46,163 nucleotides of DNA from Mesostigma viride (GCA_009746045.1 RPFO01001459.1:1-46163), one strand, 5' to 3'. Counted from the stretch's first letter, positions 9,447 through 17,765 are shown. Translations and numbers: made by a program. Notes: a model not told the origin generated them from the letters alone.

Positions 9447-12400
9447 TTAGACAGATAGACCGACTTGACAGTCAGCATTCATGAGCTTCCTCAGTACATT
9501 GTACTGGGCTGGGGCCTTGTGTGGCAGCTTTGTCAATGCATCAGCAGGGTTCTCCTCGCCAGGGATATGCTTCAAGTCAACCAAACTGGCCAACTCCTTC
9601 AGCAACAAATAATCCAGGTCCCGGCTCCTGGCCAGCTGCTTGTGAACAAACTGGACCATACCCATGCTGTCTGTTAGCAACAACGTCTCCATCTGCAAGG
9701 TCCAAGGGGTAACTGAAGCCAGCTCCAGCATTAACTCCTTTATGTACAGGCTGGACTGGATCCCCTCGCATATGGCCCTGCATTCTGCCACATCTGAACT
9801 GATACAGACCCTCTTCTGCAGTCTGCTGTACCAGCTGAACAAACTTGCCCTGCTCTGATAAAAAGCAAACAGAGCAGCAGATCTCCCCCTGACCTTGGTA
9901 ACCTGGCGAGCATCCATGGAACTGTCAACAAAGATCTCCAAGGTGATAGGCTGGGTAAAGTCAATCCCAGACAAAATCAGATCAGGGGTACTCTCCACCA
10001 ACCGGGCTATGACTCGAGGCTTCTCATCCTCAAGCACCTCATCAGGCATTCTGCTATGGACCATCAAAGACGGACCACAGATGCTGGCAAACCAGGCCCA
10101 CATGCCTCTCAACTCAGGTCCTGCAGCCTGGGTGATCTTCTCTGGCAAGGCCTTCACAATGGTCTGTTTATAATCTCCTCCAGCCTGAAGCCTGATACTC
10201 CACTCCCCGTCCCTCCTGAACAGGGTAGCCTGCATTCCACAGAACACTACAGGCTTGTTGGGCTCCTGCCACAGCTCCTTGCCCAGTGAAAACTTGCCAC
10301 TGATGACAGGAATAAACTTCTTCAGCCAGGTCGTGGGGGCTAGCAAATGCAGATCATCTCCATGCAAACTAGCATACACTGGCAGACCCTCCCATTGGGC
10401 CAGCAGCAAACAGGGATCAACTGAAGACACTCTCAAGCCACACTCACTGATCAGAGCTTCCTGCAGCGTGAGTCTCCAGATGATTGGGCTCGACCTGAGT
10501 CCTTCCAGGCCCTTCAGAATAACCAGGAATTGTTGATGCAGCTCCAGCTTCCAGATGGCAGGCACCTCAACACAGTAAGGCTCATCCTGCTTCCACACCC
10601 TCCTGGCCACTTCTGGATCAGATTTTAAAAATGCCCTCTTGAAGTCCAGCAGCACTGATGACATAGCTGCTCCCCTGTTCAGCAACCCCACGTAGAGACA
10701 TAGCAAAATTCTCCATGTGTCGTGTAGCATCCCTGGCGTGTATAGCTCCTCTCCTGGCAGACTCCCCGTGCCGTGATACTCATTCAGGACAGGCCTGACA
10801 TGGGGCACTGATACCTCATCCACAACCTTCCTCTTCAGCACAAATCTCAAAGCAAGCTTCCTTGATGCTGGGGGACGTCTGTCTGTTGGTGCAGCACACT
10901 CAAACTGCAACCACTCCTCCAATGCCTTGGAGAAGGCGAGCTTCCAAGCCTCAAACAAAGTAGGCGAGCTCATCTCTTGGACCAGCTGGTCATATGTCAA
11001 AGGAGAGTGTGCAGCAAGGCTCCTGTGAGTTATGCCAATACTGCTGGGGTGCAACACAGCTGGAATCACCAAACTGGCCGCTGGGGGCACCTCCCCTTCA
11101 TCCCATTTTACACCCTTGACCGGCTTGGCCCTGCACCTGACTGGAAATGTTGTCCTGAAATTTTCTAGGGGAATCATCCCCCAGCCATCTCTTCTCAGAG
11201 CTGTAGCTCTGATAGAAATCCCAGGATTGCCCAGAAAATTCTGACCCAAAATCACAGGGCCATCATAGTCCTCTAGGACAAGGAAGGTCACATCCACACC
11301 CATGACAGGGGCAGTAACCTCTCCCAACACCCTTAGATGCGTCCTACCACTGAAATCAGACACCCAGGGGCAACTTGGTTCTCCGACCAGCAGTTCTCCT
11401 GTATGCTGAGGTCCCATGACAGAAACCTGTGCATTGGTATCTATCTCCATGGCAGCTACCTCAGGTTCATCCAACTGGACAAGCTTGGACACCTTAGGCT
11501 CCTTCTTGGCTCTTTGCAAAGCCTGTACAATATCTGATAGACGCACACCCCTAGGCCTGGTGTCGGGCCGTTCCGGAGGTGCAGCCTGTCCGCCTGCTTG
11601 CCCAACCACCGTATGTGAAGGTACCCCAGGGGCCGGGCCAGGGTCACCCTGAGGGCTCGATACAGCTGTAGCACCCTGATCAGGAAGCTCCACGTCACCC
11701 CCGCCTTGTACACCAGCGGGCACCTGGAAGAGGTCTCCTTGATTACCTCCCCGGGGACGGATCTTTGACCAGGACAGACGGTGCACTGCTTGGGAGCCAT
11801 CAATGGCCACCCAGCACTTATGGCCAGCGGCTTCTACTCGGGTCACCACCCCATCATGCCAGCTGCCACGTTTCCCTGGAAAGCTTGGTTCCTTCCACAC
11901 AACAACCTGTTGTCCAACGTTAGGTTCTAGGACACTCCAGCCCTTGTCTTTCTGCCTCAGCTTGAGGAACTTGGCCTCTAGCTTCTCCTTCCATGCCTGC
12001 TCAGCATCAGCTGGCAGCATCCTGGTATGCAGCATAAGAGGATTGATGGCAATGTCACCAAAGAACATGGGAGTCCTCAGGTTCAGCCTGTCCTCCACAG
12101 AACGTAGCCATGCAGATGTCACAATGGCAGATGACGTCCTTGGAATCCTCTCCACCAGCAGCACAGTCTTGATCTCTTGGATGGCTCTCTCCACCACCCC
12201 TTGCTGGCCGTGGCTCTCCCTGGGTGTAATCAGCAACTCTGGAAACTCTGGCAGGTTCTCACAGCACTCAAACTGAATGTCACACTGCAACAACTCCAAC
12301 CCAGGGTACCTGCTCCTTGTCAACTTCAGAGCAGCAATCAATGTAGGCTTCTCCATGTCAGGCAGGATCTCTAGGGTCTTGTACTTGGTATATCTGTCCA

Positions 12401-13040
12401 CTGCCACCAGCAGCTTCAAACCCCTGATTCTCTGAATATCTACCTGCACATGGCCTGGCTGCAAAATAGGAGTCCTGGCATGAGACTGCTTGGGCTTTCT
12501 AGCAACTAGCCTGCACTTGCAAGCTTGAGCAACCTGTTGGCAGATGGAGTACAACTCACTTCCTCCCAGCCGTCTAGCAACTTGCAAAGACTGAGCTGCA
12601 TGGCCAAACATGGTATGCAACCTTGAGGCAATGTCATACAAGAGAGAAAACCTTTTATTGTCATTATTAGCACTCAAGGTATGTACAGATCCCTTATGTA
12701 CAGGAGGCACCAGGGTCGTGCCTGTCAGACTGTCTCCAGCCCTATCCTCATCCTGACCATCCTGTGCCAGTCCTGCACGGTCAGAATGCTTCTGAGATCC
12801 ACCTGGGTCCACATCACCAGGTCCTACCTCAGGCTCAGCACCGCCATGGCGGGCACGTTGGCGAGTAACCACTGCAGCTACAGCTGGCATACTCTCTGTG
12901 GTAACCAAGCTTGCCCCATCGTGTCCAATAGGCTCTTTCACTAGAGCATGGGGCTGCCCCTCACTGCTGTCACTAGCAGCTTCATTACACACCCCTGGGG
13001 GCACCCTCCAGGGTTCAGGGATGTGTGCAGGCTCAATCAA
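9447..13040 (-). CDS. Copia-like Pol: integrase, protease-like, reverse transcriptase, RNase H
   Basis: The 1,197-residue frame starts with TTG just after a stop in the same frame, so it is probably entered by frameshift from the zinc-knuckle frame, which ends within a few bases. The first 120 residues are linker. Integrase: His142/His147 and Cys167/174/176 form the likely zinc finger; D201, D254 and E284 (in GVVERA) form the catalytic triad. Residues 531-610 look like a retropepsin: D534-T-N-A with a downstream VILGQNFL. Reverse transcriptase: LLDFKRAFL (D799), DPCLLL (875-880) and HGDD (D895-D896). RNase H: D1039, E1086, D1124 and NPADALTK (1164-1171). Canonical copia order is protease-integrase-RT-RNase H, so a protease after integrase is odd. 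Non-consensus residues are DTNA for D-T/S-G-A and LHGDD for YVDD. Confidence 0.9.
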   Translation of the reverse strand: MIEPAHIPEPWRVPPGVCNEAASDSSEGQPHALVKEPIGHDGASLVTTESMPAVAAVVTRQRARHGGAEPEVGPGDVDPGGSQKHSDRAGLAQDGQDEDRAGDSLTGTTLVPPVHKGSVHTLSANNDNKRFSLLYDIASRLHTMFGHAAQSLQVARRLGGSELYSICQQVAQACKCRLVARKPKQSHARTPILQPGHVQVDIQRIRGLKLLVAVDRYTKYKTLEILPDMEKPTLIAALKLTRSRYPGLELLQCDIQFECCENLPEFPELLITPRESHGQQGVVERAIQEIKTVLLVERIPRTSSAIVTSAWLRSVEDRLNLRTPMFFGDIAINPLMLHTRMLPADAEQAWKEKLEAKFLKLRQKDKGWSVLEPNVGQQVVVWKEPSFPGKRGSWHDGVVTRVEAAGHKCWVAIDGSQAVHRLSWSKIRPRGGNQGDLFQVPAGVQGGGDVELPDQGATAVSSPQGDPGPAPGVPSHTVVGQAGGQAAPPERPDTRPRGVRLSDIVQALQRAKKEPKVSKLVQLDEPEVAAMEIDTNAQVSVMGPQHTGELLVGEPSCPWVSDFSGRTHLRVLGEVTAPVMGVDVTFLVLEDYDGPVILGQNFLGNPGISIRATALRRDGWGMIPLENFRTTFPVRCRAKPVKGVKWDEGEVPPAASLVIPAVLHPSSIGITHRSLAAHSPLTYDQLVQEMSSPTLFEAWKLAFSKALEEWLQFECAAPTDRRPPASRKLALRFVLKRKVVDEVSVPHVRPVLNEYHGTGSLPGEELYTPGMLHDTWRILLCLYVGLLNRGAAMSSVLLDFKRAFLKSDPEVARRVWKQDEPYCVEVPAIWKLELHQQFLVILKGLEGLRSSPIIWRLTLQEALISECGLRVSSVDPCLLLAQWEGLPVYASLHGDDLHLLAPTTWLKKFIPVISGKFSLGKELWQEPNKPVVFCGMQATLFRRDGEWSIRLQAGGDYKQTIVKALPEKITQAAGPELRGMWAWFASICGPSLMVHSRMPDEVLEDEKPRVIARLVESTPDLILSGIDFTQPITLEIFVDSSMDARQVTKVRGRSAALFAFYQSRASLFSWYSRLQKRVCISSDVAECRAICEGIQSSLYIKELMLELASVTPWTLQMETLLLTDSMGMVQFVHKQLARSRDLDYLLLKELASLVDLKHIPGEENPADALTKLPHKAPAQYNVLRKLMNADCQVGLSV

Positions 13041-13483
13041 TGATCAGCAGCCTTGCCCTTGCCCTTGTCCTGGGATGGACCAGCCTTGTCCTTGCTGCCA
13101 CCCTGAGCTGGCTTGCTCTGACCTTCCTGCCTCAGGTACGAGGGACACTCATTCCTGAAGTGACCCTTCCCCTGGCAGAAATAACATTCCACCTGACTGA
13201 TGTCCCGTGAGGTCCCACTGCTGGGCCCAGCCTTGGGAGGACCACCCACCCTCTTGAAGTCAAACTGGGACTGTGGATGTCCCGACTTCGGCGGGGTCCC
13301 CCGTCCAGCCCTTCTGTCACGCCCCCTCCTGGACCTTCCTCGACCCCTTGAAGAGGTCTCAGGCCCTCTCGAGGACGCTGGGCCCCCGTGGCCCGATCCC
13401 CTCATGGACTTAACCGTGGGTTCAGTGGCCTCCTCATCATTCTGACGAGGGCGCTTACCCCCACGTACTTGCCGCTGAAACAC
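13037..13483 (-). CDS. Gag nucleocapsid part with CCHC zinc knuckle
   Basis: The 148-residue frame is rich in Arg, Gly, Lys and Pro and holds CYFCQGKGHFRNEC, a CX2CX4HX4C zinc knuckle, the RNA-binding box of retrotransposon nucleocapsid. It begins inside the end of the gag frame (81-bp overlap) without an ATG, reading GTG after a stop, and ends at a TGA that overlaps the first codons of pol. It is therefore the C-terminal part of Gag displaced into the -1 frame. A five-base C run on the plus strand at 13458-13462 (G run in the coding strand) lies in the overlap and is a possible site of slippage or of an indel. No classical slippery heptamer is visible. Confidence 0.8.
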   Translation of the reverse strand: MFQRQVRGGKRPRQNDEEATEPTVKSMRGSGHGGPASSRGPETSSRGRGRSRRGRDRRAGRGTPPKSGHPQSQFDFKRVGGPPKAGPSSGTSRDISQVECYFCQGKGHFRNECPSYLRQEGQSKPAQGGSKDKAGPSQDKGKGKAADH

Positions 13484-14223
13484 TCATACAACTGATCCGT
13501 CATGGCTGCCCAGCCATGGACCTGTCGCATGTGGATGGTCACATTATCCATGGTGACCGGATCCAGTTGCAGCGACTTGAGAAAGTCGCCCATGGCCATC
13601 CGATCTGCGACGAAGAAGCCCTTGGCCATGGCGTCCTCCCTCAGCTTGACGAAGTCTTCAAAGGCGTGGACCACTAGTTGCCCCTTGATGGGCTTGTAGT
13701 CCAGGTATTCTTGCTTCAGGTGGGACCCATCTATGGTCCTCTTGTCACTCAGGAACGACCTGAGTCGCGTCATAAACGCCGTCCAGGTGTCCCCCGCCGC
13801 GTGTCGCTCCCGAACAAACTTGAACAGCCGCCTCGCCGACTGCCGTATGTAGGCACTAGACGCCAGGATGCGAAGCTTGTCACCGTTGTATATCTCCGTG
13901 TACAAGTTCATGTCCTCTAACATCCTCTCAGCATCCCGGGGCTGCCAATTGTCCTTGATGGACTGAAACTGGCCTAGCACCGCGTACCCCTCAGCAACGG
14001 TTGGTCGCTTAGGCGCCGCTTGATCTGCGGCTGGCGCGTGCTGCCCGCCCTGCGATCCTTGGCTCTGATTATCTGGCACCTCAGCCTGGTCTCCCAGCGC
14101 CTGGCCGTCCCCGCGTCCATCGCGTCCACCGCGTCCATCGCGTCCATCTCGTCCATCCAGCCCAGCGCCGCGCCGTCCGAAGCCCATAAAGCCCGCTTGT
14201 TGGTTGATAGCTCCATCCTCCAT
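13402..14223 (-). CDS. Gag polyprotein, capsid part
   Basis: The 273-residue frame starts at an ATG (14221-14223) in the context GCCATCATGG. The N-terminus has a short Arg-Asp-Gly repeat (residues about 23-40) encoded by a 9-bp direct repeat and is otherwise Gln/Gly-rich. From about residue 75 it becomes helical and looks like a retrotransposon Gag, with FVRERHAAGDTWTAFMTRLR and FEDFVKLREDAMAKGF, then LYECFSGKYVG near the end. It lacks a zinc knuckle because that lies in the overlapping -1 frame. It forms the particle shell by family analogy. The last residues after about 13460 are probably out of the true frame. Confidence 0.8.
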   Translation of the reverse strand: MEDGAINQQAGFMGFGRRGAGLDGRDGRDGRGGRDGRGDGQALGDQAEVPDNQSQGSQGGQHAPAADQAAPKRPTVAEGYAVLGQFQSIKDNWQPRDAERMLEDMNLYTEIYNGDKLRILASSAYIRQSARRLFKFVRERHAAGDTWTAFMTRLRSFLSDKRTIDGSHLKQEYLDYKPIKGQLVVHAFEDFVKLREDAMAKGFFVADRMAMGDFLKSLQLDPVTMDNVTIHMRQVHGWAAMTDQLYECFSGKYVGVSALVRMMRRPLNPRLSP

Positions 14224-14325
14224 GATGGCCTCTGTTCAGATCTGCTACAGCCAGCCAAGTGGCCAAGCAGCAATTAAAGCAATATAAGCTACTGAACAAG
14301 AAAGGAAAGTGCCAAGTGTTACCAC

Positions 14326-14643
14326 TCAGGCAAGACCACCACGGCTGGCCCCAGGCGCGTCCTGGTTCTCCTTGTCGCTGTCGTCGTCGCTGTCGCTCAC
14401 CACAATCAGCTCTGGTACCCTGCTACCTGCTGCGCCGTCGTCGACCCGCTGTCGGCCCGCGATGACTGAATCGTCACCGTTGGTAAAGTAGACAGGTGAC
14501 AACCCGTCGTTGGCACCTCGCGGATTGTACGTTGGCACCTCGTGGTCGCCAAGTGTCTCGTCGCCTAGCCCAGCGACACCCCCTGCTCCTACCTCAAGGT
14601 CACTATCGTACCCAAGAGGTGCAAACTCCTCCCAACGCGTCAC
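14326..14643 (-). CDS. Leader open frame with acidic SIM-like tail
   Basis: This 105-residue frame sits between the 5' LTR and gag on the coding strand. It has no ATG, starting GTG after a stop. It is acidic and ends with ELIVVSDSDDDSDKENQ, a hydrophobic LIVV core followed by Ser/Asp, the layout of a SUMO-interacting motif with a nearby CK2-type acidic stretch. It may be the C-terminal part of one larger leader protein begun at 15243 and broken into frames. No copia protein with this motif is known to me, so function is open. Confidence 0.4.
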   Translation of the reverse strand: MTRWEEFAPLGYDSDLEVGAGGVAGLGDETLGDHEVPTYNPRGANDGLSPVYFTNGDDSVIAGRQRVDDGAAGSRVPELIVVSDSDDDSDKENQDAPGASRGGLA

Positions 14644-14683
14644 ACGAACGCGAAGGGGCGGGGCAGTTCCTGAAAAGGAACTC

Positions 14684-14881
14684 TTACTCGCTCTGGAAAC
14701 CTGCCGACTCTTGTCGCGCGCTGTCCTCCGGCGATGGCTTCCGCTGTCGCCCCGACCTCTGCAAGCCGCCTGTGATGCTCCGCTCCGCGTCGTTCACGCC
14801 TAACTGGCCCGCTGCAACACCCTCGTCGCCGATGCCGCCTGCGAAAGCACGTGGTACTCCCGCGCCCGCTACTGTCGGCAC
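14684..14881 (-). CDS. Leader open frame, middle part
   Basis: The 65-residue frame lies between two other leader frames and overlaps the end of the upstream one by 13 bp. It is Gly/Ala/Arg-rich with no recognised domain and no ATG. Its only support is position: with shifts of frame it would join the upstream ATG-started frame to the acidic frame downstream. An overlapping Arg-rich frame (14640-14915) competes, so this call is weak. Confidence 0.25.
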   Translation of the reverse strand: MPTVAGAGVPRAFAGGIGDEGVAAGQLGVNDAERSITGGLQRSGRQRKPSPEDSARQESAGFQSE

Positions 14882-15243
14882 AAACTCGTGTCGCCCTGCG
14901 CCAGCTGCTCCGCAACCTCGCCTCGCCTTGCTGCCAACTCCGTCCGCACTCGCTCTGCTACTGCAGTAATCACCGTCTGGATGCCGACCAACCCGTGAAG
15001 CTCCTGCTCAAGGTCGTCGATGCTCCGGTGCTCCGGAATGACGATGGTTTGTACGTGTCGCAGAATTCGCTCCCAATCTTCGACCTGGTCGTCGACGAAT
15101 TGCACGAAGCTGCGATTTACAGGCGGACGATCTGCAAGCAATAAAGATAGATCCCGAACGACACGGCGTAATTCAGGAGAAATCGAACCCCCAGCAGACT
15201 GCCGAAACCGGAAATCCTGCTGCCGTTGTTCCTCCTGCACCAT
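14869..15243 (-). CDS. Leader ORF upstream of gag, coiled-coil-like
   Basis: The 124-residue frame starts at an ATG (15241-15243) about 95 bp inside the 5' LTR boundary, so it is the first open frame of the element's transcript. It is rich in Glu, Gln, Arg and Leu with heptad-like spacing (for example RVVRDLSLLLAD, DDLEQELHGL, VAERVRTELAARR) and probably forms a coiled coil. Standard copia elements start with gag, so an extra upstream frame is unusual. It could be a separate protein, an N-terminal extension of Gag lost through indels, or captured sequence. No homologue is recognised. Confidence 0.45.
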   Translation of the reverse strand: MVQEEQRQQDFRFRQSAGGSISPELRRVVRDLSLLLADRPPVNRSFVQFVDDQVEDWERILRHVQTIVIPEHRSIDDLEQELHGLVGIQTVITAVAERVRTELAARRGEVAEQLAQGDTSLCRQ

Positions 15244-15337
15244 TCACCACCGGACGAGCTCCTCTCGTCGTCAAACGCTGCACACCGCAACCGGCAACGA
15301 CCCTCCTGGCCGTTCCGCTGAGACTGGTTGTAATTTG

Positions 15338-16033
15338 AGTTAAGTTCTTCGCACACGCAATGTGAAGGATATGGTTGCAATGCAGCAATGTGTGAATATG
15401 GTTGGAAACGGAGCTTTGTTAAATCGGATAATGTTTACAGCGCTCACACACTTGAGGCTTGTACACGCGCTTGCCAAGTCAAGGCACAACACGTGAGGCG
15501 GGCTCGCAAGAGATGCCCATTTGGCACTGGCCTATTGTTTATATACTTGTGCACTGTGCTTGCTAGTCCTGAGCAGCCTAGGAGGCCTGCTCAGTAATAA
15601 CACCCCGGTACAGTATTCACTACCTGTACAGCGCCCAGCTCCTATACAGTAGGTCTGCCATACAGGCACAGTGACCACAGAGTACAGTCACCACAGTGAT
15701 TATTGCATCTGCACCTAGAAGTCCAGGACTAAGCCTGCGGTACCAACAGACCACAGGTTAAGGTTCCTATTTCCTGCGTACGACGTATTAATCCAATACC
15801 GTCGTAGGTACAGCACCTAATTCCTGTCAGCCCAGGAATTACTGTCGACCCCATATGTCGTCGGCAAATATTCACGTCCGACTTAGAAGAACAGCCGGCT
15901 CGCGCTCGCGCGCGACCGGGAAGTCGGAACGCCATAACTTTCTTGATACTTGTCGGAATGAACTCGTTCCGGTGCCGCTGGAATCGCAGAGATATGCCGA
16001 ATCAGGATCACACCAATGCGCTTGGCGTTAACT
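15338..16033 (-). repeat. 5' LTR of the copia-like element
   Basis: The 696-bp LTR starts the element on the minus strand with AGTTAAC and ends CTTAACT. It should contain the promoter. A TATA box is present at 15537-15545, which would place the transcript start near 15510. A frame at 15388-15597 looks open but lies inside the LTR and is not a gene. Confidence 0.92.
15537..15545 (-). promoter_or_regulatory. LTR TATA box
   Basis: The minus strand reads GTATATAAA, a good TATA consensus, about 490 bases into the 5' LTR. The same word is in the 3' LTR near 8203-8211. It would drive the full-length transcript toward gag and pol. The start site itself cannot be seen. Confidence 0.5.
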
Positions 16034-16038
16034 GCGAC
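16034..16038. repeat. Target-site duplication, right copy (GCGAC)
   Basis: This is the right-hand partner of 7997-8001. It lies directly after the last base of the LTR (GTTAACT). Confidence 0.9.
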
Positions 16039-16304
16039 GCACGACGCCATCGCTGGCGAGTCGCCGGAGGCCATTCAGCTGCATGCGCGGCCGGTGGGCT
16101 TCGGCCCTCTTGGTCACGCGCTACATTGGCCTCCACCGCAGCCTCCTGGGGCGAGACATCCCCGCCCGCCCTCTGGGCTCAGGCCCTGGGTTTTCACCCA
16201 GCGGCTTTTCGGCACCACTTCGGTGGCGTCGAGTTTTGACGTCTTCCTGTCTTCATCTCTCGTCTTTTAGCTATCGACTGACCTCACCCTTGTGTGGGAG
16301 GTAA
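16039..16304 (+). pseudogene. Tyrosine recombinase C-terminus of the DIRS element
   Basis: This continues the interrupted recombinase. The first frame reads HDAIAGESPEAIQL after the duplication. A single-base frameshift near 16080 then puts the next box, MRGRWASALLVTRYIGLHRSLL, into another frame. The GRW motif and the Tyr at 16122-16124 match the last catalytic boxes of DIRS-type recombinases. The frame closes at 16304. The frameshift here and another near 7798 make the enzyme non-functional. The 3' terminal repeats of the element could not be identified downstream. Confidence 0.75.
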
Positions 16305-16434
16305 TGGGGGGAAATGGTTTAACTAACCCGAGCGTGAACCTGGGTTGGGACAAAGTACCCCATAGCTAGGTAGTTTAAGTTTTCTTTTTTCTATGTCCTA
16401 CGTATTTTCGGCTGTTAGCCATGTAAGGAGATGT

Positions 16435-16650
16435 GGGTAGAGCAGGGGCACAGCTGCTCAGTGGGCTGGCCCTGCAAATTCACATAGTGTGCTCACCCTA
16501 CATAGCATACAGATGGCCGTGTTGCCATCTGGTAGACATGTCTGTGTTATTCCACCGTATAGAGCTAGCACACATATATATTGTAATAAATTTGATGTTT
16601 TGTGGTGATGCATGCAAAGCAAGGCAAGGCCAGAAATGGATTTGGTGAGC
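16435..16650. repeat. Direct repeat, copy 1
   Basis: This stretch, from ggtagagcaggggcacagct to aaggccagaaatggatt, is repeated at 16891-17092 with a few small gaps. It contains AATAAATTTG, a possible polyadenylation signal. The two copies lie about 456 bp apart, so this could be a partial tandem duplication. Confidence 0.85.
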
Positions 16651-16890
16651 TATGCTCGATCATTTTATCTATGTATGACTAACCTGCTGAGCGGAGAATG
16701 CAACGCCGTATGGCACAAAAAGAAAAAATAATTTTAGAAAAAAAAAATTGTGCTGGCACCTGTACCCCAGGGCTCCACCCAGGCCGGGTCTAAGGGGTTG
16801 GCTGGACAGGTGGTTGCTATAAAAGGTGGGCTTCCATTGTAGGAAAGCAGGTTGTTTCTTTTGCCTCCCACCCACCCACCCGGGCAAAAG
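16651..16890. other. Spacer between direct repeats; no gene
   Basis: The spacer has an A-run with AATAATTTTAGAAA near 16730, a TATAAAAG word near 16819, and a CCCACCC run near 16868. No coding signal is seen. Confidence 0.4.
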
Positions 16891-17092
16891 GGGTAGAGCA
16901 GGGGCACAGCTGCTGTGGGCTGGCCCTACAAATTCACGTAGTGTGCTCACCCTAGCATACAGATCTGGCCGTGTTGCCATGTGGTAGACATCTGTCTGTG
17001 TTATTCCACCGTATAGAGCTAGCACACATATTGTAATAAATTTGATGTTTTGTGGTGATGCATGCAAAGCAAGGCAAGGCCAGAAATGGATT
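16891..17092. repeat. Direct repeat, copy 2
   Basis: This is the second copy of the roughly 205-bp unit at 16435-16650. Homology ends after aaatggatt in both. Confidence 0.85.
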
Positions 17093-17520
17093 GTCAAGTA
17101 AAGTGGTGTACCGTAGTATAGTAGCACCGAGAACCAAAGACAGGGCATTTGGCTCATTCGAAGGTGACCAAAGAGAAGCGCCAGACAAAATATTTCCTTG
17201 CCGAGCTATTGCTCAGTATATTAATATTCTGAAAATGGCCTTGAAGGGGGCTGACATGCCAGCATGTAGGCAGTGATAGACCTGTACATATTATTACTAC
17301 ATATGTAGCACTGGTCACATATATACATAGGTACCGAGCCGGGTACGCAGTGGAGCGAAGTGTTGGTACGACCGGTACAGTAATGGTTTGGACCGACCTG
17401 TACCCACAGCCACGGCGCCTAGGGTTCACACAGAACCTTCAGGCCAACTGGTGAACGGAATGTGCAATGTGCGTGGTGCAGCTTCTTACGTGAATGTTGT
17501 CGCATGTGAAGCCGCTTTTG
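17093..17520. other. No recognisable gene
   Basis: No gene is seen. The stretch ends with a short open frame that runs into the CCCG tract and is not supported as coding. Confidence 0.4.
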
Positions 17521-17765
17521 GAGGACCCCCGCCTCCACCCCCACCCACCCGCCTGCCGCCCGCCCGCCCGCCCGCCCGCCCGCCCGCCCGCCCGCCCGCC
17601 CGCCCGCCCGCCCGCCCGCCGCCCGCCCGCCCGCCCGCCCGCCCGCCCGCCCGCCGCCCGCCCGCCCGCCCGCCCGCCCGCCTGCCCGCCGCCCGCCCGC
17701 CCGCCCGCCCGCCCACCCACCCACCCGCCCATGCACCTACATGTACCCACACACCCACCCCCCTA
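17521..17765. repeat. (CCCG)n microsatellite
   Basis: The tract is CCCG repeats with occasional CCG phase breaks, passing into CCCA repeats at 17710-17760. Open frames across it encode only Pro/Ala/Arg or Gly/Arg/Ala strings. The complementary G-rich strand could form quadruplexes. Confidence 0.95.

Larger units (their letters stand above)
8002..16033 (-). mobile_element. Complete Ty1/copia-like LTR retrotransposon
   Basis: The element is 8,032 bp, coding on the minus strand, with direct LTRs of 698 and 696 bp and a GCGAC target duplication. In its own 5'-3' order it holds the LTR, a leader with extra open frames, gag, a zinc-knuckle frame, pol (integrase, protease-like, reverse transcriptase, RNase H), about 0.75 kb of untranslated DNA, a polypurine tract and the LTR. 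By eye the LTRs differ by one substitution and one 2-bp gap, so insertion was recent. The family is set by integrase preceding RT and by copia-type RT and RNase H motifs. No match to the usual initiator-Met tRNA primer site (TGGTATCAGAGC) is seen next to the 5' LTR. Confidence 0.93.
6947..16304 (+). mobile_element. Decayed DIRS-type retroelement split by a copia-like insertion
   Basis: The readable parts are the end of an RNase H domain, a 2A-like motif, a tyrosine recombinase N-terminal arm with its catalytic Arg, the HxxR box, and, 8 kb away at 16034-16304, the GRW box and nucleophile Tyr. The split falls inside the recombinase sequence between GGAT and HD, exactly at the GCGAC duplication of the copia-like element, so both halves were once contiguous. 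DIRS-group elements pair RT/RNase H with a tyrosine recombinase instead of an integrase. Most of RT is missing on the left, and I could not find the split or inverted terminal repeats. Element ends are therefore approximate. Confidence 0.75.

Noticed and set aside
15300-15338. Standard initiator-Met tRNA primer-binding site next to the 5' LTR
   Set aside because: The minus strand after the LTR reads CAAATTACAACCAGTCTCAG, which does not match TGGTATCAGAGC. A half-tRNA or other primer is possible but cannot be shown.
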